This document shows positions 27,003-35,445 of a stretch of DNA of 64,000 bases, one piece after another. A program made the translations under genes and the position numbers. The notes beneath the pieces are model-generated. The model did no database searches. It had not been told where the DNA came from and saw nothing but the letters and a program-made list of their open reading frames with translations. The first letter of the stretch is position 1; every line of letters starts with the position of its first letter. This DNA is from Dechloromonas sp. (GTDB lineage Bacteria > Pseudomonadota > Gammaproteobacteria > Burkholderiales > Rhodocyclaceae), in assembly GCA_028687035.1 (NCBI GenBank), contig JAQUAX010000003.1, positions 124,001 through 188,000 on the forward strand. Direction: 5' to 3'.

Positions 27003-27548
27003 ATGGACAGACGCACCCTGCTGCTCGCCGGCCTGGGCTTCGCCGCGTCCGCGGCGGCGCGGGCCGCCGACGGGCCGGCCGCCGGCGACGACCCGCTGGT
27101 CGACGAACTGGAAAAACACCCGCGCTGCGTGATCTGCAACATGGACCGCCGCAAGTTCCACGATGCCCGCCACCTGCTGCACTACGGCGACGGCAGCGTG
27201 CAGGGCACCTGCTCGGTGCATTGCGCGTCGGAGTGCATGCTGCGCGAGCGGCGGCGCGGCTTCCGGGCGATCTACGCGCCGGATTTCGGCGCGGCCGGCG
27301 AGCCGAAACCGCTGGTCGAGGCGGCGTCGGCGACCTACCTGATCGGCAGCGACCTGCGCGGCGTGATGACGCCGGTCAGCAAGGTCGCCTTCGCCAGCCG
27401 CGACGCGGCCCTGCAGGCGCGCGCCGTGTATGGCGGGGAGATCGCCGGCTTCGCCGCCGCGGTCGCCGCGTCGCTGGAGGAGATGGCGGCCGGGCTTGCC
27501 CGCCGCTACGACAACGACCGCGAGCGCCTGCGCCGGCGTGCCGGCTGA
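27003..27548 (+). CDS. Tat-exported NosL-like protein linked to the receptor
   Basis: This is a 181-residue paralogue of the protein at 16153-16752. A short twin-arginine signal (MDRRTLLLAGLGFAASAAA) precedes the metal motif CVICNMD (Cys42, Cys45, Met47) and a second pair CSVHC (Cys70, Cys74). The segments PKPLVEAASATYLIGSDLRG and MTPVSKVAFAS align with its paralogue. The ATG at 27003 follows GAGGAGG and lies 10 bases after the receptor stop, so it is cotranscribed. It probably receives metal in the periplasm from the receptor system. Confidence 0.82.
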   Translation: MDRRTLLLAGLGFAASAAARAADGPAAGDDPLVDELEKHPRCVICNMDRRKFHDARHLLHYGDGSVQGTCSVHCASECMLRERRRGFRAIYAPDFGAAGEPKPLVEAASATYLIGSDLRGVMTPVSKVAFASRDAALQARAVYGGEIAGFAAAVAASLEEMAAGLARRYDNDRERLRRRAG

Positions 27549-27567
27549 GGCCTGCGGCGCTTTGCCG

Positions 27568-27613
27568 CGCGACAATTTGTCCGATTCCCGGGCGGGCGGC
27601 GACTGCCTAGCAT
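27568..27613 (+). promoter_or_regulatory. RegA-type operator and -10 box before the Sel1 gene (site E)
   Basis: Bases 27568-27584 read CGCGACAATTTGTCCGA, an imperfect copy of the shared inverted repeat. After 23 bases comes TAGCAT (27608-27613), 66 bases before the ATG. The spacing and lack of a -35 box are as at the other four sites. Confidence 0.6.
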
Positions 27614-27679
27614 AGACGTCCGGCGGTTCCGCGCAGGCCATTCCGGTCGCGGCCGCCACCCCGTTTCCGGAGGATCACG

Positions 27680-28249
27680 ATGTCCGCGCTGCCCGCCCGC
27701 CTGCTTGGCATTGCCTGCCTGCTGTTGTCCGCCGCCGCCGTCCGCGCGGCACCGATCGACGTCGAGATGCGCGAGGCCGCGCAGCGCCACCGCCAGGGCG
27801 ACACCGCCGCAGCGGTCGCCATCTGGCAGCGCTGGGCCGGCCAGGGCGACGCCGATGCCGCCTACAACCTCGGGCTGGTCTACCAGCACGGCGACGGCGT
27901 GCCGGCCGATCCGGCGCGGGCGCTGACCTGGTACCGCGCCGCCGCCGACAAGGGCGACAAGCCGGCCCAGTTCCAGATCGGGCTGATGTACCAGAACGGC
28001 GAAGGCGTCGCCGCCGATCCGGCCGAGGCGCACCGCTGGTTCACGCTGCACCGGCGCCACCACATGCACCATGCGCACACCCCGCAGATGGTCGCCTGGC
28101 GCCAGCAGGCGCTGGCCCTGATCGACGACCGGGACCGCCGCGAGCAGCTGGCCGCGGCGCGCCGCGACGGCGCGCTGGTCGTCGCCGAACTGCAGCGCCG
28201 GGCCGGGCTGACGCCCCGCCCGGCACAGCTGGCCCTGGCCGCCGACTGA
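27680..28249 (+). CDS. Periplasmic Sel1-repeat protein with His-rich segment
   Basis: This 189-residue protein has a signal peptide ending at VRAA and two or three Sel1-like repeats (AAYNLGLVYQHGDGVPADPARALTWYRAAAD and QFQIGLMYQNGEGVAADPAEAHRWF; each is a separate copy). The segment RRHHMHHAH near residue 129 is rich in His and could bind metal. GGAGG precedes the ATG. It converges on the Cu(I) ATPase gene with a single base between the stops. A role in copper or envelope maintenance is inferred from the neighbourhood and operator only. Confidence 0.78.
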   Translation: MSALPARLLGIACLLLSAAAVRAAPIDVEMREAAQRHRQGDTAAAVAIWQRWAGQGDADAAYNLGLVYQHGDGVPADPARALTWYRAAADKGDKPAQFQIGLMYQNGEGVAADPAEAHRWFTLHRRHHMHHAHTPQMVAWRQQALALIDDRDRREQLAAARRDGALVVAELQRRAGLTPRPAQLALAAD

Positions 28250-28250
28250 G

Positions 28251-30680
28251 TCAGTCGCGCTGCAGGCGCAGCGAGTTGGTGACCACCGACACCGAGCTCA
28301 GCGCCATCGCCGCCGCGGCGATCATCGGGTTGAGCCTTCCGGCCGCGGCGAAGGGGATCGCGACGACGTTGTAGCCGAGCGCCCAGAACAGGTTCTGGCG
28401 GATGATGCCCATCGTCCGCCGCGACAGGTCGATGCCGGCGGCGACGCGCGCGATGTCGCCGCCGACCAGCGTGACGTCGGCCGACTCGACGGCGATGTCG
28501 GCGCCGCCGCCGATCGCGAAGCCGACGTCGGCGGCGGCCAGCGCCGGCGCGTCGTTGATGCCGTCGCCGATCATGCCGACCTTCTGCCCGGCCGCCTGCA
28601 GTTCGCGGATCACCGCCAGCTTGTCGGCCGGCGTCGCGCGGGCGATCACGCGGTCGATGCCGACCAGTTGCGCGACGTGGCGCGCTACCGCTTCGACGTC
28701 GCCGGTCGCCATCACGGTCTGCAGGCCGAGCCGGTGCAGGGTTGCGATGGCGTCGGCGGCGCCGTCGCGCGGCCGGTCGGCGATCGCGAAAACGGCCGCG
28801 ATCTGCCCGTCGACCGCGACGAAGACCGGGGTCTTGCCCTGTTCGGCGAACTGCCCGGCGTCCGCGGCGAAAATCCCGTCGGCGACGCCGTTCGCGCTCA
28901 GCAGTGCGGCGTTGCCGACCAGCAGGTCGCAGCCGTCGACGCGGGCGCTGACGCCGCGTCCCGGGTGGGCGACGAATTCGTCGGCGGCCAGCGTCCGCTG
29001 CCGGCGCGGCCGGCACCATTCGGCCAGCGCGCGCGCCAGGAAATGCTCGGAGCCGGCCTCGGCGGCATCGACCAGGTCGGCAATCCGGGCTTCGGCGAAC
29101 AGCGGCAGGATGCGGTGGTCGGTGACCGCCGGGCGGCCCTCGGTGATCGTCCCAGTCTTGTCGAAGACCACGGTGCCGAGCCGGGCGGCGGTTTCCAGCG
29201 CCTCGCCGTTGCGGATGTAGATGCCGCGCTTCGCGGCCTGGCCGGTGCCGACCATGATCGCGGTCGGCGTCGCCAGGCCGAGGGCGCACGGGCAGGCGAT
29301 CAGCAGCACGGCGACCGAGTGGGCCAGCGCGGCCGACAGCGGGGCGCCGGCCAGCGCCCAGCCGGCGAAGGTGGCCGCGGCGACGCCGCCGACTGCCGGC
29401 ACGAAGCGCGCCGAAATGCGGTCGGCCAGCTTCTGCACCGGCAGCTTGCTGCCCTGTGCATGGTCGACCAGCTTGACGATGCCGGACAGCACCGTGTCGC
29501 CGCCGACCGCGGTGACGGTCATCACGAAGCTGCCGTTGCCATTGACGCAGCCGCCGGTCACCGGGGCGCCAGGGCGCTTGGCGACCGGCAGCGATTCGCC
29601 GGTCAGCATCGCTTCGTCGACGGACGAGGCGCCTTCCAGCACGCGGCCGTCGGTCGGTACCCGGTCGCCGGCGCGGACGCGCAGGCGGTCGCCGACGACG
29701 ACCTCGTCGATCGGCACGTCGCGCTCGCTGCCGTCGGCGGCGAGGCGCAGCGCGGTCTCCGGCTGCAGTTCGATGAGCTTCCGGATCGCCTCGCCGGCCT
29801 TGCCCTTGGCGCGTTCCTCGAGGTAGCGCCCGAGCAGCACGAAGGTGCAGATGCCGGCGGCCGATTCGAAATAGACGTGGTGGTGCATCTTCAGCACGCC
29901 CGGCAGGCTGTAGGCCCACGCGGCGCCGGCGCCGATCGCGATCAGCGTGTCCATGTTGGCCTCGCGCTGGCGGGCCAGCGCCCAGGCCTTGCGGAAGATG
30001 CTGTTGCTGCTGCCGAACAGGATCGCCGTCGACAGCGCGAATTCCATCACGCGCAGCGCCGGCGAGCGGTGCATCAGCATGCCGGAGATCATCACCGGCG
30101 CCGTCAGCAGCGCCGACTGCACGAAACGCTTCTTCGCCTCGGCGATGCGCTGCTTCTCGCGCTCGACCAGCAGCCGGCGCTGGGCCAGCGTGTCCATCGG
30201 GTGCGCCTCGTAGCCGAGGCGGCGGATCACGTCGGTGACGCCGTCGCGGTCGATCGCGCCAAGCACGCTGACGGTGGACGCGGCAAAATTGACGGCGGCC
30301 GAGCGCACGCGCGGGTCGCGCCTGAGCTTCATCTCGATCAGCAGCGCGCAGGACGCGCAAGTCATGCCCTCGACGGCCAGCGAGCATTCGGCGACCGGCC
30401 CGTCGACCGGCGCGGCGGCGGGCGGCGGGGCCGGCGGGGCCGCGAGCAGCTGGCCGACGACCTTCTCGAGCAGCGCCAGCAGTGCGGCTTCGGGCATGTG
30501 CTGCGGATCGTAGCGTACGGTCAGCGAGCCGATGTCGGCGACCAGCTTCACGTCCTCGACGGCCGGATGCTTGCGCAGCAGGATTTCCAGGATGTAGCAG
30601 CGTTCCGGATCGCGGGCCAGGCGCGGCGCGACGATGCGCAGGCGCCGGCCGAGGCGGTGGGCGATGCGGAAATGCCTCAT
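28251..30680 (-). CDS. Cu(I)-translocating P1B-type ATPase (CopA family)
   Basis: This 809-residue heavy-metal ATPase pumps metal out of the cytoplasm. It has a degenerate N-terminal HMA-like domain without cysteines, then a normal HMA domain (GMTCASC, Cys108 and Cys111), eight helices with CPC in [14 protein letters not shown], the phosphorylation motif [16 protein letters not shown], and YN in GYNVVAIPF with MALSS near the C-terminus. These last motifs are the Cu(I) (P1B-1) signature. The start at 30680 overlaps the preceding stop (ATGA); a longer start would run through that gene. As the last gene of a SCO-containing operon it may feed periplasmic copper proteins rather than act only in detoxification. 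Confidence 0.92.
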   Translation of the reverse strand: MRHFRIAHRLGRRLRIVAPRLARDPERCYILEILLRKHPAVEDVKLVADIGSLTVRYDPQHMPEAALLALLEKVVGQLLAAPPAPPPAAAPVDGPVAECSLAVEGMTCASCALLIEMKLRRDPRVRSAAVNFAASTVSVLGAIDRDGVTDVIRRLGYEAHPMDTLAQRRLLVEREKQRIAEAKKRFVQSALLTAPVMISGMLMHRSPALRVMEFALSTAILFGSSNSIFRKAWALARQREANMDTLIAIGAGAAWAYSLPGVLKMHHHVYFESAAGICTFVLLGRYLEERAKGKAGEAIRKLIELQPETALRLAADGSERDVPIDEVVVGDRLRVRAGDRVPTDGRVLEGASSVDEAMLTGESLPVAKRPGAPVTGGCVNGNGSFVMTVTAVGGDTVLSGIVKLVDHAQGSKLPVQKLADRISARFVPAVGGVAAATFAGWALAGAPLSAALAHSVAVLLIACPCALGLATPTAIMVGTGQAAKRGIYIRNGEALETAARLGTVVFDKTGTITEGRPAVTDHRILPLFAEARIADLVDAAEAGSEHFLARALAEWCRPRRQRTLAADEFVAHPGRGVSARVDGCDLLVGNAALLSANGVADGIFAADAGQFAEQGKTPVFVAVDGQIAAVFAIADRPRDGAADAIATLHRLGLQTVMATGDVEAVARHVAQLVGIDRVIARATPADKLAVIRELQAAGQKVGMIGDGINDAPALAAADVGFAIGGGADIAVESADVTLVGGDIARVAAGIDLSRRTMGIIRQNLFWALGYNVVAIPFAAAGRLNPMIAAAAMALSSVSVVTNSLRLQRD

Positions 30681-31276
30681 CGGCCGGACTTGCGGTAGCG
30701 GATCAGCAGGAAGACCAGGTAGAAGGTGGTCATCCACGCATTGCTGTGCGCCAGCGGCTGCTTCAGCCACTGCTTGGTGATCAGGTCCCAGTGCACCCTG
30801 ACCAGGTAGAAGACGACGATGTCGTTGAAGAAATTGAGGATCGCCTTCTCGTTCAGCGCGCTGTCGAGCACCGGCAGCAGCCGGGCCTGCAGCGAGCCCG
30901 GCGGCGCCGCATCGGCCGGCGGCAGCGCGGCGCGGACGCGGTCGAGCAGCGGCTGCAGGCCGCCGCCGGCCGGCGCCGCTGCGTCGGTCCGGGGTGCGCT
31001 TTCCGCCGCCGTTTCATCCGGCAGTGCGTCGATCAGCCCGGCCAGCCGGCGGGCGAGTTGCGCGGTGCCCAGCACGGCCGGGTCGTGGCGCAGCGAAATG
31101 CGCCGCCAGCCGCGGTCGACCGCGGCCGAGCGGACGCCGGCCAGCGCGGCGGCGCCGCGTTCGAGCGCCTCGGCGCGGGTGGCGGTGCACAGTTCGGCCG
31201 GCAGTTCCAGGCGCAGGAATCCCGGCTCGCGGTGGCAGACGACGATGCGGCTGGCCAGTTGGGCGCTTCGCGACAT
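30677..31276 (-). CDS. HMA-like protein of unknown function
   Basis: This 199-residue protein starts with a ferredoxin-like fold resembling the degenerate HMA domain of the adjacent ATPase ([36 protein letters not shown]). A proline- and alanine-rich linker near 95-125 is followed by a C-terminal half with one or two hydrophobic segments ([30 protein letters not shown]). No cysteine pair is present apart from isolated Cys14 and Cys30. It overlaps the ATPase start. It may be a membrane partner of the pump; I do not recognise a named family. Confidence 0.65.
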   Translation of the reverse strand: MSRSAQLASRIVVCHREPGFLRLELPAELCTATRAEALERGAAALAGVRSAAVDRGWRRISLRHDPAVLGTAQLARRLAGLIDALPDETAAESAPRTDAAAPAGGGLQPLLDRVRAALPPADAAPPGSLQARLLPVLDSALNEKAILNFFNDIVVFYLVRVHWDLITKQWLKQPLAHSNAWMTTFYLVFLLIRYRKSGR

Positions 31277-31286
31277 GCGGCCTCCG

Positions 31287-31661
31287 TCAGGCGGCCGGGG
31301 CGTCGCCGGCGGCGGGCGCTGCGGCGGCAGGCGGCGTGTCCTGGCCCTTTTCCTCGGCCTCGGCCATCAGGTCGGCCAGGTTTTCCTTCTGGTGCAGCGC
31401 GAAGTCCTTGCCCATGCCGCTCAGCTTCGATGCGCCGTCGATGATTTCCTTCTGGTACTTGTGCAGCAGGAAACCGGCGGCGATACCGCCGGCCACGCCG
31501 GCCGCCAGCAGCATCAGCGGGCTGCGCAGCAGCAGGCCGCGGCCGGCCGCGAAACCGGCGCCGGCCATCATCGCGCCGGTGGTCAGCGGCTTGTGCAGCA
31601 TCTGGGAGGCGCCGTCCATCATCATGTGCGGCATCTGCTTCATCATTTCCTGGGTCATCAT
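31287..31661 (-). CDS. Small membrane protein with Met-rich N-terminus
   Basis: This 124-residue protein has nine methionines among its first 21 residues, with one His (MPHMMMD), a composition typical of periplasmic or membrane Cu(I)-binding segments. One or two helices follow (MMAGAGFAAGRGLLL, LMLLAAGVAGGIAAGFLL) and the C-terminus is Ala- and Glu-rich. It overlaps the upstream metal-binding gene as ATGA. The function is unknown; a copper relay role is inferred from composition and neighbours. Confidence 0.65.
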   Translation of the reverse strand: MMTQEMMKQMPHMMMDGASQMLHKPLTTGAMMAGAGFAAGRGLLLRSPLMLLAAGVAGGIAAGFLLHKYQKEIIDGASKLSGMGKDFALHQKENLADLMAEAEEKGQDTPPAAAAPAAGDAPAA

Positions 31662-31849
31662 GGCGTTTCCTTTCGGGGTTCGGTCGGGGCCGGGCTTTCA
31701 TTCTGGACCGGCGTATCCGGGATGTCATGCAGCATCGCGTAGATGCCGCGGCAGCCTTCGCAGCAGAACTGCAGCGTCCGTCCGTCGGCGGCCAGCGCGA
31801 AGGGGCGGACGCCGACCGGCAGGCCGCACAGCTCGCAGCCCGCGCTCAT
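31658..31849 (-). CDS. Stand-alone ATPase metal-binding domain protein (PF12156-like)
   Basis: This 63-residue protein consists of the four-cysteine module CELCGLPV ... FCCEGCRGIY, which I know as the N-terminal domain (PF12156) of CcoI/FixI-type copper ATPases. Here it is encoded separately, three genes upstream of an ATPase that lacks it. Both ends overlap neighbours by ATGA. It may deliver copper to the pump or receive it. Confidence 0.75.
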   Translation of the reverse strand: MSAGCELCGLPVGVRPFALAADGRTLQFCCEGCRGIYAMLHDIPDTPVQNESPAPTEPRKETP

Positions 31850-32337
31850 TTCAGCAGCGCCAGCGCCTGGCGCTCGAAGGTCGCCTCGTCGGCCTCGCCG
31901 ACGACCTTGCCGCGCACGGTGCCCCGGGCATCGACGAAGAAGGTCGTGGGCAGACCGACGACGCCGTAACTGCGGGCGATCGCCGAGTTCTCGTCGAGCG
32001 AGGCCGGGTAGGAGACGCCGATCCGGCGCATGAACGCGTCGACGGTTCTGGCGTCCTGGCCGGCGTTGACCGCGAGCACTTCGAGTCCCTTGTCGTGGTG
32101 GCGGCGGTACACGTTGTCGATCGCCTTCATTTCGCCTTCGCAGTACTTGCACCAGTCGGCCCAGAAGCGGATGACCAGCGGCTTGCCGGCGTAGGCGGTC
32201 GGGAAGTCCTGCATGCCGCCGTCCGTGCGCACCGCCAGGAAGGCCGGCGCCGGGCTGCCGACGTTGATGTTGACCTTGGGCGAGCCGTCGCCGCAGGCGG
32301 CGAGCAGCAGGGGGAGGAGCAGGAACAGCAGACGCAT
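31846..32337 (-). CDS. TlpA-like thioredoxin-fold lipoprotein
   Basis: This is a 163-residue membrane-anchored thiol-disulfide protein. The lipobox LLAAC places the lipidated Cys at residue 15. The active site is WCKYC (Cys63, Cys66) and the cis-Pro loop is VGLPTTFFVD. TlpA/ResA-like proteins reduce apo-SCO, CuA sites or cytochrome c apoproteins. The SCO gene in the same operon is a plausible client. It is tightly packed between the 8-TM protein (1-base gap) and the metal-binding domain gene. Confidence 0.88.
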   Translation of the reverse strand: MRLLFLLLPLLLAACGDGSPKVNINVGSPAPAFLAVRTDGGMQDFPTAYAGKPLVIRFWADWCKYCEGEMKAIDNVYRRHHDKGLEVLAVNAGQDARTVDAFMRRIGVSYPASLDENSAIARSYGVVGLPTTFFVDARGTVRGKVVGEADEATFERQALALLK

Positions 32338-32338
32338 G

Positions 32339-33346
32339 TCAGGGTTCGATCAGCAGCAGGTTGGAGTCCAGTATGAACCAGGTCGCGATGCACGCAAAGA
32401 GAGAGAAACCGGCCAGCGCGGCGGTCGCCAGCCGGCGGCTGGTGCGCGGCACGATCGCGGCCAGCCCGGGCCGCCCGGCGAAAGGCTGCAGCGCGCCGGC
32501 AGCCAGGCCGGCGGCGGTGGCGACGAACAGCGGGACGTACAGCGCGTAGCCGCGATAGTCGTATTCGGGCTTCAGGATGCAGAACGGGCAGTGGTGGTGC
32601 GGGTGTTCGTAGATGTACAGCGACACGAAAGAGATCACGCCGGCCAGCGCGGCGGCGAAGGCGGCGGCGCTGCTTGCGGCCAGCGCGGCGCCGGCGGCGC
32701 GGCCCGGCCGCTGCCGGCACCACGCGGCGGCGCCGAGCGCGGCGGCCAATGCGCCGTAGCACAGGCCCATCGCCAGCCGCGGCTCGAGCCCCGACGCCTC
32801 GCTGGCCAGGCTTTTCGCCTCGCCGGAGAACATGCTGCCGCAGCACGAGGTGATCACGTTGGCCTTCAGATTGACGAAGTACTGCCATTCCAGCGCGAAG
32901 CTGGCGGCCAGCGCCGGCAGCAGACCGAGCAGCAGCGCGTACTTGATGCGCACCAGCGGGTAGTCGCGGGCCTGCGTGTCGACGTGGTTGATCGCCAGCC
33001 AGGTCGAGGCCAGGAAGAACACGCCGATCTGTGCGAGCAGCGCCGGGAAGCCCCAGGGATTGACGTTCAGCGTGCCGACCGCGCACATCGCGCCGACGAA
33101 CATCACCGACAGGCGGTCGGCGTTGAACACGAAGAGCAGCAATGCGCCGAGCTGGGCGACCAGCACGAAGCCGAGCAGCGTCGAGAACAGGTAGGTCCGC
33201 CGCTCGAAGGCGAGCTGGCGTTCCGAGCCGCTGCCGATGTCCCAGTGCCGGATGATCTGCAGCGCGAAGGGGGTGACGGCGGCGAGCATGATCACGGCCA
33301 GTCCGGCCGCCATCAGCAGCGCGATGATCGCCGGCTGGAACAGCAT
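32339..33346 (-). CDS. Eight-helix membrane protein with HPHHHCPFC motif
   Basis: This 335-residue integral membrane protein has about eight helices. A loop or helix end near residues 247-255 reads HPHHHCPFC, followed by ILKPEYDYRGYALY, and a second cysteine pair is in SCCGSMFSGEA near 170. These His and Cys clusters could bind copper or haem. The stop/start overlap with the ABC ATPase is one base. I do not recognise a named family; it may form the substrate path of the neighbouring ABC transporter. Confidence 0.65.
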   Translation of the reverse strand: MLFQPAIIALLMAAGLAVIMLAAVTPFALQIIRHWDIGSGSERQLAFERRTYLFSTLLGFVLVAQLGALLLFVFNADRLSVMFVGAMCAVGTLNVNPWGFPALLAQIGVFFLASTWLAINHVDTQARDYPLVRIKYALLLGLLPALAASFALEWQYFVNLKANVITSCCGSMFSGEAKSLASEASGLEPRLAMGLCYGALAAALGAAAWCRQRPGRAAGAALAASSAAAFAAALAGVISFVSLYIYEHPHHHCPFCILKPEYDYRGYALYVPLFVATAAGLAAGALQPFAGRPGLAAIVPRTSRRLATAALAGFSLFACIATWFILDSNLLLIEP

Positions 33347-34020
33347 CAGGCGTCGACCAGGCGGCCGTCGCGCATGCCGACGACGCGATGCACGGCGCTC
33401 GATTCGACGACCAGCGGGTCGTGGCTGGTCAGCAGCACGGTCTTGCCGGCCGCCGTGAAGCTTTCGAGGATGGCCATGAATTCCTTCGACAGCGCGGTGT
33501 CCAGGTTGGCGGTCGGCTCGTCAGCGATGATCACTTCCGGATCGTTGATCAGCGCGCGGGCGATCGCGACGCGCTGCTGCTCGCCGCCGGACAGCCATTC
33601 GACGCGGGCCGCGGCGCGGTGGCCAAGCTGCAGCTGGTCGAACAGCCGGTTCGCGCTCTCCACCAGTTCGGCGCGCGGGCGGCCGGTCGGGAAGGCGGGC
33701 AGGATCACGTTCTCGAGCGCCGACAGCCCCTTGATCAGGTTGAACTGCTGGAACACGAAGCCGAAGCTCTGGCGGCGGATGTCGGTCAGGAAGCGCTCGG
33801 GCAGGCCGGAAATGTCCTCGCCCTTGAAGCGGACGCGGCCGCTGGTCGGGCGGGCCAGGCAGCCGACGATGGTCAGCAGCGTCGTCTTGCCGGAACCGCT
33901 GGGGCCGCGGAAGGCGGTCACGCGGCCGGGCTCGATCGCCAGATCGATGCCGTGCAGCGCCCAGTATTCGTTGTCGCGGCCCTGGTTGAAGGCCTTCTTG
34001 ATGTCGGAAAGCTCGATCAT
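33346..34020 (-). CDS. ABC transporter ATP-binding protein, MacB/LolD type
   Basis: This 224-residue ATPase has Walker A GPSGSGKTT, Q-loop FVFQQFNLI, signature LSGGEQQRVAIARAL and Walker B VIIADEPTANLD, followed by the H-loop TSHDP. It belongs to the MacB/LolD/FtsE group, which drives mechanotransmission across the envelope rather than classical import. The stop of the permease overlaps its start by ATGA, making them a pair. Confidence 0.9.
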   Translation of the reverse strand: MIELSDIKKAFNQGRDNEYWALHGIDLAIEPGRVTAFRGPSGSGKTTLLTIVGCLARPTSGRVRFKGEDISGLPERFLTDIRRQSFGFVFQQFNLIKGLSALENVILPAFPTGRPRAELVESANRLFDQLQLGHRAAARVEWLSGGEQQRVAIARALINDPEVIIADEPTANLDTALSKEFMAILESFTAAGKTVLLTSHDPLVVESSAVHRVVGMRDGRLVDA

Positions 34021-35153
34021 GCGCGCATCACCGAATCGGGGTCGGTGATCGCCGCGCGCCAGATCGGCACCAGCACCGCCGCCGTGTAGGGGAAAACCGT
34101 GAAGAAGAACAGCGTCGCCACCTGCAGGCCATCGACCGCCGGAACCAGCGCGAACTTCGGGTAGAGCACCGACCAGCCCTTCAACACCGGCTCGAACACC
34201 GCAGCGCCGAAATGGAAGACATGGACGTAGGCGGCGACGAAGCCGAGCAGGAAGGCGGTCAGCGAGATCAGCAGGCCTTCCCAGACCTTCATCCGGATCA
34301 CGTCGCCGGTTTCCCAGCCGATCGCCTTCAGGATGCCGATCTCGCGCTTCTCCTCGGCCGACAGCCCGGAGGCCTTTTCCCAGGCGAGGATCGCGAAGGC
34401 GAGGATGGCGCCGGCCAGCACGGTCAGCACGATGCCCTCGCGCCAGTCGAACACGCTCTGGTAGGTGCGCAGCACCTCCTCGCGCAGGATGGGCCGCGAA
34501 TCGGGCAGCGCGGCCGCCAGCTTGGCGGCGACGTTGCGCACCTCCTGCGGGTTGGCGACCGACAGCGCGATGTCGGTGTAGTGGCCGGCCGGGTATTCGA
34601 AGAAGCTGCGGAAATCGGCTTCCGACAGCAGCACGAGGTCGGCCGACAGCAGTTCGGCGTCCGGCGACAGCACGCCGGCGACCTCGAAGGTGAACAGCTT
34701 GCCGGAATAGGAACGGAAGGACACGGTGTTGTGCTGGGCCAGGCCGCGTTCGCGGGCGAGCGCGGCGCCGACCATGATCGTGCCGTCGGCGACCTCGCTG
34801 GCCGGGCGCGCCATGAAGGTGTAGTTGGCGTTCAGCACCGGGTCGTAGTAGTAGCCCCAGAGCCGGCCTTGCTGCTTCTGGACGCCGCGGATGCGGCCGA
34901 TCTTCTCGAGGTAGCCCGGCGGGATCAGGTCGTGGCGGCCGGCGACCATGCGCTGCAGGATGACTTCCGGCGAGCCGGCCAGCACGAAGGCGGCCTCGGT
35001 GCGCAGCGCGTTGGAGAACAGCGTCAGCGACGCGAGCACGAAGACCAGCGTCGCGTAGGCGGCGAGCAGCCCGAGGTTCTTGGTCTTGCGCCGGGCCAGC
35101 GAGGCCAGTGTGAAGTCAATCAGGTGACGTTGTTTTTCCAGCCAGGGGTGCAT
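34017..35153 (-). CDS. ABC transporter permease, FtsX/MacB type
   Basis: This 378-residue permease has the FtsX/LolE layout: one N-terminal helix (residues 28-48), a long periplasmic domain and three C-terminal helices. The cytoplasmic coupling segment EEKREIGILKAIGWETGDVIRMK is typical. The periplasmic domain has no Cys. It works with the ATPase downstream. The substrate is unknown; the operon suggests copper-protein assembly or metal delivery. Its first 38 bases overlap the small membrane gene upstream. Confidence 0.88.
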   Translation of the reverse strand: MHPWLEKQRHLIDFTLASLARRKTKNLGLLAAYATLVFVLASLTLFSNALRTEAAFVLAGSPEVILQRMVAGRHDLIPPGYLEKIGRIRGVQKQQGRLWGYYYDPVLNANYTFMARPASEVADGTIMVGAALARERGLAQHNTVSFRSYSGKLFTFEVAGVLSPDAELLSADLVLLSEADFRSFFEYPAGHYTDIALSVANPQEVRNVAAKLAAALPDSRPILREEVLRTYQSVFDWREGIVLTVLAGAILAFAILAWEKASGLSAEEKREIGILKAIGWETGDVIRMKVWEGLLISLTAFLLGFVAAYVHVFHFGAAVFEPVLKGWSVLYPKFALVPAVDGLQVATLFFFTVFPYTAAVLVPIWRAAITDPDSVMRA

Positions 35154-35445
35154 GGTGTCGGGTCAGCGAGGCCGGCGGCGGCAGCAGCGAGCCGGACGGG
35201 AAATGGTCGAAGCCGCCCGGGTGGTCCTGCAGCGCCGAATGCAGGTCGGCCTGGGTCGGATGGCGAGTGTAGCGGGCTTCGGTGAACAGCGCGAGGTCGG
35301 TCAGGCCGAGGCGTTCGACCAGGTCGCGGGTGGCCTCGAGGCGCGGCGCGTGCGCCGCGGTGGACTGCGCCGCGACGACGAAAATGCCGGCCGCCGCCGT
35401 GGCCAGCGCGCCGATCACCAGCAGGGCCGCGGTGGACGGGCGCAT
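35116..35445 (-). CDS. Small membrane-anchored protein between sco and the ABC permease
   Basis: This 109-residue protein has an N-terminal helix (residues 5-25) and a periplasmic tail with LFTEARYTRHPTQADLHSALQDHPGGFDHFPSGSL, split over residues 55-90. The tail is rich in His, Asp and Phe. It starts by ATGA overlap with sco and overlaps the permease start by 38 bases. The reading frame is open and the C-terminal sequence is ordered rather than random, so I take it as real. Function unknown. Confidence 0.65.
   Translation of the reverse strand: MRPSTAALLVIGALATAAAGIFVVAAQSTAAHAPRLEATRDLVERLGLTDLALFTEARYTRHPTQADLHSALQDHPGGFDHFPSGSLLPPPASLTRHHAPLAGKTTSPD

Noticed and set aside
15671-27548. A nitrous oxide reductase cluster
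   Set aside because: NosL-family genes are present but nosZ, nosR, nosD, nosF and nosY are not in the window. The ABC transporter further on is of the FtsX/MacB type, not NosFY.
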